NCBI GenBank assembly: GCA_023548195.1
Contig: JAJHZJ010000014.1
Coordinates: 16,220,718-16,284,717, forward strand
Length of the DNA: 64,000 bases
Reading direction: 5' to 3'
Source: Bettongia penicillata ogilbyi
Lineage: Eukaryota > Chordata > Mammalia > Diprotodontia > Potoroidae
Below, one piece after another: positions 1 to 13,400 of the stretch. Under the pieces are notes generated by a model, which did no database searches, was not told the DNA's origin, and saw nothing but the letters and a program-made list of their open reading frames with translations. Position 1 is the first letter of the stretch. The number at the start of each line of letters is the position of its first letter. Position numbers and translations under genes: made by a program.

Positions 1-1130
1 GGATGAGATGATCCCCTAGATTCTTTCCAGTAATAACCTACTTATTAATAATCTGCTCTTCTGTTACAAATGCTAGAATAATAGTTTAGGGCCCAGCAAG
101 AGGAAGTACTGCCAATGAGCATCTAGTTCTATATTCTAAATGCTATGTCTAATTTCAACTTTTTCCTCTGAGTTATTTTCAGAACTTAAAGGATTCTCTC
201 TCATTTGAGAAGTAATCTTCAGAGGCCCAATAAGTTCCAAAATACAGCTAATTATCTAAACTCCTTTTAAGTAATTTAAATGAAATATTTTATGAGTATG
301 CAATCAATCATGTAGAGAGGGGTTCTTGACATTGTCCTGAAATTGAAAAGTCCTGACATTGACATGTGGATGCATTGAGGCTGACTATAAATTGCTGAAT
401 ACTTTTTGATCTCCAATAATAGAGTTTCCTCACTAGGAGTTCCCAACACTGTTAAAAATCTCACATCCAGCCTCCGCCATATACCTTCATAAACAATTAA
501 GGTTCTTTTTTTTTTTAACTTGAAGATCATAGAACTCTTTCTTGATTTCATGTGTCAAAGATCACACCATGATGTTATAGCAATAGCAGTTCAAGAAATA
601 TTATTCAAACTGAGTGCTCATTAGGGAGAATTAATCCTATTCAAAATTATAATTATATAAAATATGGTAACTGGTTCTCAAATCCAAAACAAGTATGTAG
701 CATGAATCTGAAAAATCTGAAAGTGACTTCACAGCGTTCATAATAGCACTGATTAGGACTTAGCTATACGAGGTGCATTGTTAAAGAAATTTTTTTTACT
801 AAAAATTAATAAGAACTATAGAGAATGTTTCAAAATAATGCAATCATTAATGCAGTCTTAATGCAGTTAAAGCATTAATAAGGGATATTTAAATAAATTT
901 AACCTGCACTAAGACTTTTAGAATACCCTATTATGTCCTAGGTACAAAATTATGTTCTGTGTTACAAAAGTTCAGAGAGGTCATTTTCTCAAATTTTAAC
1001 TTTATCTATAGAATTAGCTGCTAAACAGACTGCATATATTTAAATAGGATTAAAGGAAGTCAAACGGCAAATAAATATTTTAATTAATTAAACTGTCACA
1101 CCTATTAAAAAATAAAACAATAAGTCAATC
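1..1130. other. 3' UTR / flank of methyltransferase gene, no feature seen
   Basis: AT-rich sequence lies downstream of the methyltransferase stop codon. Part is presumably its 3' UTR. I see no second coding exon, RNA gene or clear transposon here. Confidence 0.4.
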
Positions 1131-1136
1131 TTAATT

Positions 1137-1253
1137 CTAAAGGATCTTATACAAATGAATCTGTTCAAGAGATTCTCTATCGATGTCTTTTTCTGTATAT
1201 ACATCATAGTTCAACTGTATTTCTTCAACCCACTGGTTCAGAGGTATAGTCAC
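1137..1253 (-). CDS. Methyltransferase exon 8, C-terminus and stop (residues 264-301)
   Basis: The acceptor is TTTTTTTCAG. The exon encodes [19 protein letters not shown] and ends EQIHLYKIL followed by TAG at 1139-1137. The closing strand pattern ([10 protein letters not shown]) fits the last beta strand of the Rossmann fold. The 3' UTR continues to the left. ATTAAA at 1084-1079 is one possible cleavage signal, but I cannot fix the transcript end. Confidence 0.9.
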   Translation of the reverse strand: MTIPLNQWVEEIQLNYDVYTEKDIDRESLEQIHLYKIL

Positions 1254-1569
1254 CTGAAAAAAATAACAAGAACAAAGCTCTATAAATAAAAAATGGGGGG
1301 GAGGGGGAACCAATTATTTCTAGGCATTTTAAAAACTTATAAGAGAAATTGAGAAAAACAGATCACATTATAAATTAGAATCAAATTTTATATACGATAA
1401 TATTTTGAATGAGCTTATGTACTTACCATGATCAACATATTTGTTAGAAATGAACTTTAATTAAAATAATCATTTTTAGAACTATCATGAGATCAGAACA
1501 AAGAAAAAATGAAACACCTAGAATAAAAAACAAAAAAATCCAGGTGCACTAAATTAAATTTGAATGATT

Positions 1570-1656
<87 letters not shown>

Positions 1657-4600
1657 GGGATGTGTGCCACAGCTTACAAGTCATCTGCCCTAGAAGGCCT
1701 CTCCTGAGTCCCAAGTTGTTAGCATTCTCAGACTTGAAAATATTTTTGTTACTTATTTGTACACATATTGTATACCCTTAATAGAATATAAGCTCCTTGA
1801 GTACAGGAATTATTTTGATTTTTTTTGTCCTTGTAGTAGCTTGTGGCTCAGTGCCTTGTTCATTGTAGAAACTAAAAACACTCTTTTTGAAATGAAAAGT
1901 TTAACTAGCATAGAAATAGAACTGTGTATGGTTTATTTTGCCAAGTCATTTCTACCTGGGGGTTGGGGTGTGGGGTGTTGCATGTTCACACAGGTTTATG
2001 GAATTCTGATGAAAGTCATTATTTTATTAGATGACAGTACCACTAAATGACTTTATTTTAACCTGACACTTCAATTTCATCTACACAGGGAGCTCAGTAA
2101 CACTCAAGATCTTTATCTTCTCTGAAATTTATAATCTTAAAGAGTTTTCTGAGGCACTGAGATGTTAAATGATTTGCCAAAGATCATCAGCCAGCTCTAT
2201 TCAATACCCAGAGGTATTGAACTCAAATAGAACAGATCCCTGTGGACCACACTGTGACTTAGAAAGTCACATATGAACATTATCTATAATGTATTATATT
2301 TTTATTTGTTTTGTTAAAGATTTCCTAGTTACATTTTAATCTGGTTCTGATTTTGTTCCTTTAATTTGACATCTTTGCCCTACACCACACTGATGCTAAA
2401 TAATTTTGAATAAATAATAAGTATGGATCATATAGCATAAAGAGATTATAGATTATAAAATGACATGAGTTAAAATAGTTGCTATGGCTTCAGTGTTTTC
2501 ATTTTAACGTAAAAATGAGGTATTAAAAATTGGCAGTGCATATATACGGTGGAAGACATTGCTAAAGCAAATGATGATAGTTCTCTGCATCAGGGTACAA
2601 GAGTGCCTTTCCTCTGAAGATTTCAAAGGCCTTCACAAGTATTAACTGAACAATATGTCATCATTATGGGTTGAATCTATTGTTAAATATCCGTCTTGTT
2701 TTATACACAGTGCAACTGAAGCAGAAAGAAGTTAAGTAGTTTATGTAAGATTTAAAAGTGGTTGCATTAAAAGAAGGATTCAAGGGTCCAATCTGCTTTA
2801 ACTCCATGTAATCCTGTGCCTTCTGTGAGACTATGCAAAATTATGATTTGCAGACATTCTAAATTTTTTATATCATTCACTACCGTTATCATCTTCAAAC
2901 TCTATCACCAAAAGCCTAAAAATCTAGAAGTTTATGTTAAGGTTAGGATTCATACCAACCGCAAGGCAATGCTTTAACCACAAAGTTATACTAATGTGTC
3001 ACCATGTTCAGACTGAATATAAACACAATTTGGAAATAATTATATAAAAAATGAGTAATTAGGACTTAAAAAACCAAAATGTTGACAAACCTGTAGATTT
3101 GAGAGAGATTCTTTAAGACTTGGGACTGTTATTAATAAGGTTCCTTTTTTCCTCACATTATGGCTAATATATTCCCAGGCTCTGAAATACATTAAAAAAA
3201 TTTTTTTTCTATAAAAGGTCATTAGATTAGTGATCACTGGAAAATGATAATTACAACACAAAGTAAAAATACAGACAAATGCAGAGACCAAGACTTAAAC
3301 AACCTTATAAGTTCACTGTAGATCTTAAATTTATTGTTTCAATAAGAAATACATAAACTTTTGCTTTATTACTTGCTTGTACTTTGCTTGTATTACTTGC
3401 TTTATTATTCATGTTTTCAATTGAGACTGTCAGTCAATAAACATTTTTAAAGGATCTTTTAAGTAGTAGACATTGTGTTAAGTGCTAGGGATAGGGATAC
3501 AAACAGAGGCAAAATATAGTCTTTGTCCTCAGGAAGCTCACAGTCTAATACAGAGGCAACATGCAAAAAAAACTATGCTATACACAGGACAAATGGAAAT
3601 AATCAATAGAAAGAAGGAATTATAATTAAAGGGGTTTGGGAAAAGCTTCCTGTAGAAGGTAGAATTTTAAATAAGACTTAAAGGAAATCTGAGAAGCCAG
3701 GAAGCAGAGATAAGGAAGAACATTCCAGGAGTGGGGGAAAGCCAATGAAGATTTGAAAGGTTTGGAGGGGAAGCGGTTATGGAGTACTCTGAAAGTCAGA
3801 GTTTTGCTTTTCTGACTTATGTAGTTTAGCTTTTTCTAAAGGCCATCTATAACAAATGCCTCTACTTCTCTTCTTTCTCTCTCTTCTTAACCATTTACAA
3901 TCAGGCTTCTGACTTTATCATTCCATTAATACTGTTCTTTCCAAAGTTACTAATGATCTCTTAGTTGCCAAATCCTGTAACAGCCTTTTCTCAGTCCTCA
4001 CTCTCCTTGACTTCTCTGCAACCTGAAACTTGTTTCACTCCCTCCTCCCTGATATTCTTTTCTCTCTGGGTTTAGTACACCATTTTCTCCTGGTACTCCT
4101 CCTATCTACGTAACTACTCCTTCTCTGTCTCCTTTGCTGATCCTCATCCAGATCACACCCTCTAGCTGTAGGTGTCCCTCAGGGCTCTGTTCTAAATCAT
4201 CTTCTCTTCTCCCTCTGCCATGTCACTTGGTGATCTTATTAGCTGTTATTGATTTAATTACCATCTCTCTGCTGATGATTCTCAAACTACTTATTCTGCC
4301 CTAATTTCTCTGCTGACCTCTAATCTCACATCTCCAACTGCCTTTCAGACCTCTCAAACTGCATGCCAAGTAGATACCCTAAATTCAACATGTCCAAAGC
4401 AGAACTCTATTTTTCAAACTCAAACCTCCATTTTCCTTATTGCTGAAGGAGTCAACACCATCCTCCTAGTTCCTCATATTTACAATCTAGGACTCATCTT
4501 GGATTCTTCACTATCTCTCACCCCCCATGCCTGCTGATTTCACCTTGGCAACATCTCTTGAATGTGACCCCTTCTCTCATCTGCAACTTCCACCAATCTA

Positions 4601-7408
4601 GTGCAGGCCTTCATCACCTTGTACCTAGATGCAATAATAGCATGGCAGGGCAGAGGGTGGGGGGGACCTGCCTTCCTCAATTTTCTCCCTCTTCTAATCC
4701 ACCTTCAAGTTAAGCCTCCATTCAATAAACTAATGTGGCTTCCCACAGCCTACAGGAGCAAATACAAAATGTTTTGTTTTGCATTCAAAGCCCTTCATAA
4801 CCCATTCTCTTTCTACCACTTCACTCTTTTTTACACCTTACTCCTACACATGTACTCTTTGATCTGGTGACAGTGACTCCCCTGACTGTTCCACAAACAA
4901 GACACTTTCTCTCTCAGCTCTGGGCATTTTTCTCTGCTTTCCCCCATGTCTGGAATGTTCTCCCTCCTCTGCTGATTACTGACACTCTTGGTTTCCTTTA
5001 AGTCCCAACTAAAATCCCACCTTCCACAAGAAGTCTTTCCCAACACCTCTTAATTCCAGTGCCTTCCCTCTGTTAATTATCTCTTTTACATCCTGTACAT
5101 AGCTTGCTTTGTATATATTTGTTTTTATGTTGTCTCCCCTATTAGATCATAAGCAACTTGAAGGCAAGGATAGCCTTCTGCCTCTTTTTGTATACCCAAT
5201 GCTTGGTATGGTACCTGGCACATAGTAGGTGTTCAACAAATGCTTACTGACTGATTAAACGAAAAGAGCTTTCCAGATGACTGATAAGGGCTAAATCCAT
5301 CACCATTCTACTGAAACTTCCAACCAGGGACAAGTCAACAGAAACAAACCTGGTTCAGGAATATGCAAATCTGAGATCAAGAAAGCGGTTGTCAAGACTT
5401 TGCCTGGATCACATCACTTTGGGAGTACAGAGAGATTGGAGGTCCCCTGCTGTGAGAGCAGAAAGAAGCAAGAGAACAGAGTTCAGTTCAGACATCCCTC
5501 CCATCCTCCCCATCTGCTCTCGGAGCAGAGGTCAACTCTAACATAAAGTCCACAGTCAAGAAGTACACAGGAAGAATAAGCAAATGGTAGCAGAATCCAC
5601 TATAAAGAGCTACAGGGAACAGCAGGAAAGCTGAAGACAGGAAACCAGCAGAAGATAATGACTAGGGGGAAAAAAACTGGGACCAAAATGGAGTAGAAGT
5701 AAGCAGTTCACTGAGCAGTTACTCTTTCTTCTCCCCCTCAAAAACTCCTCCAAATGGACCCAGAAAATGCTCTAAGCCAAATCATGATCCAAGAAAAGGC
5801 ACAGCAAGTCATTTTTTCCAATCTAGGATGCCATAAAGAGTCCAACAGAGAGTTCTGTGGAAACTGGGGCCAGGCTTCATGCAGAGCATGCCATGTATAG
5901 TGCACCAGTGCTCAGGAAGAGGCTGTGAAGTGGGCTAAGAGGACCACCCAGGCTAGGGACCACAGGTAGGAACTTGCAGATTTGTTTATCACTACCTAAT
6001 TCCAATTAACAAATCCAGGGAGAATTGAAGAAGGGATCCATACCCTCCCACCCTTACCCCTAGGCTGTATACCAAGAGGGGAACAAGTTTAAATACAAGT
6101 TGTACAGTGAGGCTCAGACACCCAGGGAAGAGCAGAGTATGGAGTCCAATGCTCAGCCTACTATGAAGCTGCAGAGGAATAATCAGGGCAGAAGAAAACC
6201 AAAGGGGAGTCTACAGCTCCATCACTCTGAACCAGTAGAGCTTCTCAGCTAGCTGCCAGTGGCTGAATCTGGTAACAATCTATTGTTGCTGAGAACTAGA
6301 CCAAGGAGCAGCAATCAGATCCTCAGCCTGAGCTGTTCGAGTACCTGGCACAACACCCAATACCCCAAGAAGGAAGTACAAAACTAGCCCAGAATCTGCC
6401 TACAAAAGTGTACAGTACCCCTTACATCAAGAGCAAAGTCAGAAACTAGAAGCAAACAAAAAGAATCCTAGTATAAAAAGTTATAGAAAACAATGATTCC
6501 ATAAGACAATAGGAAACATTAAAAGGCAAAAATGAAAAAATAAAACATAAAGTTATCTCATAGCAAAAATAACTGAATTGGAAATTAAGAAGTAATTAGT
6601 CACTAGGTTATCTGACCATCATGACCAAAACAAGATCTGAGACATTGTATTTCAATAAATCTTTAGAAGAAATATATAGATCACTTAGAATCAGAGGGCA
6701 AAATGGAAATTAAAAAAATTCCACAAATCACCTCCAAACCCTAAAATGAAAATGCTCAGGAGCATCACAGCCAAAATCCAGAGCTTCCAGGTCAAAGAAA
6801 GAATTCAAGAAACAATAGTCAAAATCACATATTATTTAGTAGCCACTATGGTAAAAGAGAAGAGAGTTTGTAATAGGACATTCTGGATTACTCACTTATC
6901 CAATAAAACTGAGTATAGTGCTATAGGGGAAAAAGAGACCTTCAATGAGATAGAAGACTTTCAAGCATTTCTGATGAAATGAGTAGAACCGTGTACAAAC
7001 TTTGAAGTTCAAACACAGGAGTTAAACATAAAGGAAGAAAGGAACAAACACTCCCAACAGTTTAAAAACGGATAATTTAGTTATATTCTAACATGGGGAA
7101 ATGATGTATGTATCTTCTATGAATCCTATCATAATTATGGGCATCATAGAAGAAGGATTATTAGACAAAACTTGAGAGTGGTTTTGTTAAGTCCTTATGA
7201 TCTTAAGAGAATAATGTAAAAAGAGAGAAAAAGGAATACACTCTTGAAGGGTAGTGAGGGAAGGAAAAGTTAGTGAAAATCATCTCACAATACACAAGAA
7301 ATTATCTATACAAAGAAGAAAGGGTAGAGAAGCAGCCAACACCTGAACCTCATATGAACTAGTTGAAGGAAGAACATACACACACACACGAACACACACA
7401 CACGAACG

Positions 7409-7483
<75 letters not shown>

Positions 7484-10400
7484 CACTCCTCAGCTCCGTG
7501 ATGGAAAGCTCCCCTATTCGCTTACCCCTCAGTAGAACTCATGATCTGGGGCATGGTAACAGGACATTCCTGTAGCTTTCTTACTACCAGTGGCAATTTC
7601 CAATTCTTACTTGGACTTCCAGATTCATTGTCTTCCCTACACTTTCCTGAAAAACCTAAGGATCAGATAACTTTCTGACTTTGATGTTTCCGTCTTTGTC
7701 CCCATCAGCACTGTCCCTTTTACTCAACCTGTTATTAAATCCCCTAGTCACCCCTCTGCCTTCAAAGCACAATCCTTTAAAACAAAGATCTCTGTGTTTT
7801 GTAGCTGAATGCACAGGGACAATATACTTTCATTTCCATATGTTTATTGAACTAGCATAGGATTAATAACAATAAGCAGGGAATGCTCCTCATTGAGATA
7901 CCTTGATCCTATGCTATAGAGGCTTCCTCTTCACCCTACTGAGAGTGGCCAACCCAACCAAAGTAGCCAATCTCATGCTACATTTTTAGGCCTTTCACCT
8001 CAGAGTCTACAGGATGCCATGATTAAAAAGAGTTGAGTGATCATACTTCCAGAAATCATAAGAGAAAACTAGAACGAGAGGGCAAAGTAGAAATAGGAAG
8101 AATCTAAGCAGCCAGAAAGAAAGCATTCAATTATTGAGGAGTCAGAGATAAGATCATATACAATTAAGCATCCACCACTGTAAAAAAAAAAATGGAGAGC
8201 TTGAAATAACATAGTACATAAGACTAAGGACATAATTAGGCTTATAGCCAAGAATTATTTACCCAGAAAAGCTAAGTATAATGCTACAGGGGGAAAAAGG
8301 GACCTTTAATGAAACCATGGCCTTCCAAGTGTTTCTGATAGAAAGACCAGAGTTCTGTACAAACTTTGAAGGTCAACCACAGGAGGTAAGAGAAACATAA
8401 AAAAGTAAACAGGAACAATGATAAAATAAGCAAAAGCTGATCATATTCTAATATGGGGAGATGATGAATGTGTTCTTTATGAACTCTATTATCATCGAGG
8501 TCAATGGGAGAGTCTACTGAAGAAAAAAAGCCTGAGAATGGTTGTGATACCTTGATAGACTTAAAAGAATGAAATGGGAAGGCAAGAGGAATACAGCGGG
8601 GGTGGGAGGAAAAGGAAAAGCAACAAATAGATATCTATACAACAAGGAGGAGGACGTGGAGGGGAGTGGCTGAGAAGTGAACATCACCATCATCTGAACT
8701 GGTCAAAGGAGGGAAGAATACACACATACACATGCACAGTTGGGCAAAGAAATAAATTCTACTCTGTAGAGAAACAGGAGGGAAATGAGAGAATAGAGAA
8801 GGTAGAATGAGAAGGAAGATAGTTTAAATAGGGATGAATTGTAAGAAAAATAAATCCAAAGGAGTCATGAAAATATAGGGTTTTTCTGCAGTAGCAAAAA
8901 AAAAAATTCTGAAGGGAAATTTGAAGGGGTATCCACAGACTAGGAAATGACTGAACAAGTTATGGCATATAAATCTGCTATAATACTAGTGTGCTGTAAG
9001 AAAGGATGAATGGGATAGTTTCAGAGAAATCTGGGATGATATATGAACTGAGGCTACATGAAGCAAAGAAGCAGGAGAACAATTTATATAAAGAAAAGAA
9101 CTTGGTAAAGATAAATTTGAATTAGGAGCTCTGATAAGCATGACCAATTGCAATTCAAGAAGACTAATGATAAAAAGATGCTATCTACCATCTGAAAGAG
9201 AAGTGAAGGACTGAGAGCATAGAACAAGATTTTTTTTGGATATGGTCAGTGTGGAAATTTGTTTTACTTGACATGTTTGTAGCATACATTCTTCTTCTGG
9301 CTCCTCCTTCCCCCCCAGTTCTTAAGCGGAAGGAAGACCTGGTGGTTGGAGGTGGGGAAGAGATAGATTTTTGCTGATTAAAAAAACTTTTTTTAAATAA
9401 TAAGAGTTTTTGGATAAAATGAGAACAGAAATGAGAGCTATGGAAGAAAGATATGAAAAGAGAATTAACAACTTGGAATAAGAGGCTATAAAACATTACC
9501 CCCCAAAAAATAACTTCCAGAAAATCAGGATGGACAAAATAGAAGTTAATGATTCCATGGAATATTAAGAAATAATAAAATAGGGGGAAAAAAACCCTGA
9601 AAAGTTAGAAGAAAATATAAGGTATCTCAAAGAAAAAAGAACTGCTTTGGAAAACAAAATGAGTAGAGATAATTAAAAATCATTGAACTAATTGAACAAC
9701 GTGACTATAAAAAGAGCCTAGACAACTTATTTCAAGAAATCATAAAAAAAAAAAAAAAGCCCTGCCCAAATCTCTTAGAATCAATCCAAGCATTCCTGAT
9801 GGAAAGACAAAGGCTGAATAGAGGCTTCTAGGTAGCACAGTGGGATAGCATGCTTGGCCTGGAGTCAGGAAAACCTGAGTTCAAATCTAACCTCAGATAT
9901 TTACTAGCTCTCTGATGCTGGGCAAGTCACTTAACATCTGTTTGCATTAGTTTCCTCATATGTAAAGTGAGGATAATAACAGCACCTACCTAATAAGGTT
10001 ATGAGGTTCAAATGACATAACTGTAAAGTACAGTGCCTCATACTGGTAAACAGAGAGAGAGATGATTATCAAATAACCAGTGATTGGGAAGATTGAGGAC
10101 TTTTCCCCTTCCTATTTCCTCATTCTCTACTAGATTAAGTCAGCATCTGAAAGACATTGCTGATAATGAGGTTAGACTAACTTTCTCCTCAATCTTTTTC
10201 AGACCCCACCCAAGTCAGGAATCTCACTGTGTATACTCAGGCTTGGGACTAAGTTACATTGTTACTATCTGAGGATATGACACATATAACCCCTCAGAAC
10301 ACTACTGTCATCAGGGATGATACAAGGCATCTAACACAGAGAATATGGGAGTGAGCCTGTTATGTTTTGGTCAATCTTAAAAGAAGAATGGAAATGGAAG

Positions 10401-13400
10401 AGAAGAATACAATGGCAGGGGGGGAAAGAAGAGGAAGAAAAGCAAAAGTTATCTCATATAATTGTGGTTCCCAAGTAGAAATCTACAAAAGGAGGAAGAT
10501 GTGGGAAGAAAGTGGGTGGCAACTGAACTTCGCTCTCATCTAAACTGGTCAAAAAAACACATATATAAACACAGTTGGGTACAGAAATGCATTTTATCCA
10601 AATGGGAAATAAAAGGAGCTGAATAAAAGAAGGGAAAGGAATAAGAGGAAGAGGAGATTAAGAAAGGGATTATTTGGAAGCAAAACAAATTCTTAAAGAG
10701 AGAGAATGGGAAACAAAAAGAAGGATCAGTATAGGAGAACAAGATGGAGGGAAACACAGTTAATAACCATAACAACAAATACAGATGGTATCAATTTACC
10801 CATCAAACAGAAGCAGATGGCAGAATGAACTGGAAATAGACTTGAAACAAATGAATGTAGAATTTTTAAAAAGGGAGATGAAGCAGAATCTAATAGGCTT
10901 AAGTTTTAGTTGTCTTTTGTTCTTGAAAAGGACCAGTGACATCGCAGGTGATGCCTTGACTTGTTTGTGAACTGGACTCAAGCGAGGTTGAATTACACAA
11001 GTCGCCAATCTCACTCTCTCTTTCAGAGTGATTTTAGTCCAGTAGCAAGACAAAAGTCAAGAAGACTGGTGATGATTCAGGATGCAGTAGATGACCTTGA
11101 CATCTCTGATGTTTCACCAAGCTCTAAGCACTGCATAGTGATTGCTTTGGTTGCCTTCATGGCTGTTGGAACAAATTGTTCTCATTTGCCCATTCTGTTG
11201 GTGGAAGTCTTCACATGCTTGGGGTAGATACACCAACTAATTCACTGATGGATTTGAGACCTATTAGTTAAGCTCAACCTGGTTTACCTCATCTGCCAAA
11301 ATGATTTACCAGGTTGTGGCTGCATGCTACAGCTTAAAACCACAGGTAAGAGTTGAATGCCAAGGAGAGACCAAAGGAGGTAGCCCTCAAAAGGGCTCAG
11401 CAAGCCCTCACACCAGAGTTACTAATTCTCCTTGAATACCCCATTAACACACTTTTAGTTAAAAAAAGAAAAAAAGACAAGGGTGGTAATCAGAATCTCA
11501 GACAAAACAAGAGCAAAAATAGATCTAATTAAGACAGAGAAACTGGGAAACTTTTGCTAGAACTTATCACAGATAATGAATTAAAATAATTGTTAAACAC
11601 ATATGCACTAAGTGATGTAACATTTAAACTAATTCAAATGTATAAGAACAAAAGCATTTCTCTAGCAACTGGTCAAAGGATATGAATAGAAGTTTTCAAA
11701 AGAAGAAATTCAAGATATCAACAAACACGAGCACAAGCTCTAGTAGATCACTAACAATTAGAGAAATGTAACCTAAAGAAACCTCTGAGATTCTATTTGA
11801 TACCCACCAAACTGACAAAGATAACAAAATGGCAAATGTTGGAGGTGCTATGGGAAAACAGGCACATTAACTGGAAGATTTGTGAATTGGTGCAGCCATT
11901 CTGGAAAGCAGTTTAGCACTATCCTCCAAAATTCTAAACTGCACATACTCTTTTGACTCAGCTATCACACTATTAGGCTAAAAGCAAAAAACAAAGAAAG
12001 ACAAAAAGGATCACATGTAAAAAAAATATTTATAGTACTCATCTTGTTATTGCAAAGAACTGGAACCTGAGTACATGTCAAGTAAAGAAAGGCTCAATGA
12101 ATTATAGAACATGAATGTAATGGAATATTTCTTTGACTTTAAGAAATTAAGAAGGGGGGGGTGGAGCCAAGATGGCGGAGTAGAAAGACTCATGTATGCT
12201 AGCTCCGAATCCACAGCCCATATATTTCCTGCAAGAAGAACTCCCCACAAATTCTGGAGCACTGCAAGGCGTGCAGAAACACAGTGGAAAAGATTTCTGT
12301 TCCAGAGAGCCTTGGAGAGCCGTCCCCAAAGGTCCGTTGTGCTCCAGACAGCAGAGTCCACCCTTGCGCTGCCCTGGCCGTGCAGCCCCAGAGGAGCAGA
12401 TCCGAGCAGGCTTCAGGGACGGAACCTCCGGCGGCCGGGAAGGTCCCTCCGCCCACAGACACTACAGGTCAGTGAGAGAGACATCTGGGCTGGCTGAGAG
12501 GGGAGCGGGGTATCTCTGTGGCTCAGGCCCCCTCAGGAGGAAGCGGAAGAGGCAGCGGCAGAGGCAGCAGCGGCGGCCCAGAACTCCCGGAGCAGCAGGC
12601 AAAAGTTCAGGGCCATTACCGAAGGTCTCTGCATAAACCCCATGAGGGAACTGAGCCTGGGAGATGGCCCTGCCCCCACCTGCCCCATTACTGAGGGTCT
12701 CTGCATAAAGCCCCTGAGGGAACTGAGCCTGGGAGGCGGCCCTGCCCCCACCCAAGCACCAGAACTTAAGCTCACATTGAATAGCAGCCCTGCCTGCCAT
12801 GGAAAGCCCATTTGAATCTCAGACCCCAAGCACTAGGTGGGCAGATCTAGGCAGGGGTGGACAGGAATCTCAGAAGTCAAGTAACTGGCTGGGAAAATGC
12901 CCAGAAAAGGGAAGAAAAATAAGACTATAGAAAGCTACTTTGATGGGGTACAGAAGTTCCCACCTTTCAATTCTGATGACGAGGAACTATTCTTACCATC
13001 AGGGAAAGACGTGGAGGTCGGGGCCTCTGTATCCCAGACCATGGAAGAGCTCAAAAAGGATTTTCAAAATCAAGTTAGACAGGTGGAGGAAAAACTGGGA
13101 AGAGAAATGAGAGAGATGCAAGAAAAGCATGAAAAACGGGTCAATACCTTGGTAAAGGAGACCCAAAAAAATGCTGAAGAAAATAACACCTTTAAAAATA
13201 GGCTCACTCAATTGGCAAAAGAGGTTCAAAAAGTCAATGAGGAGAAGAATGCTTTCAAAAGCAGAATTAGCCAAATGGAAAAAGAGGTTCAAAAGCTCAC
13301 TGAAGAGAATAGTTCTCTCAAAATTAGAATGGAACAGATGGAGTCTAATGACTTTCTGAGAAACCAAGAAATCACCAAACAAAACCAAAAGAATGAAAAA

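Noticed and set aside
1493..1714. 73-aa frame with alternating Ile-Tyr
   Set aside because: Produced by the AT microsatellite.
4601..5046. Open frames inside the L2 copy
   Set aside because: Remnants and chance frames of a decayed L2, in the wrong phase for a continuous product.
7280..7575. Cys/Val-rich and His/Thr-rich frames
   Set aside because: Produced by the CA microsatellite.
12111..12829. Several overlapping open frames on both strands
   Set aside because: They lie in the GC-rich HAL1 5' UTR before its real ORF1; long frames there are expected by chance.
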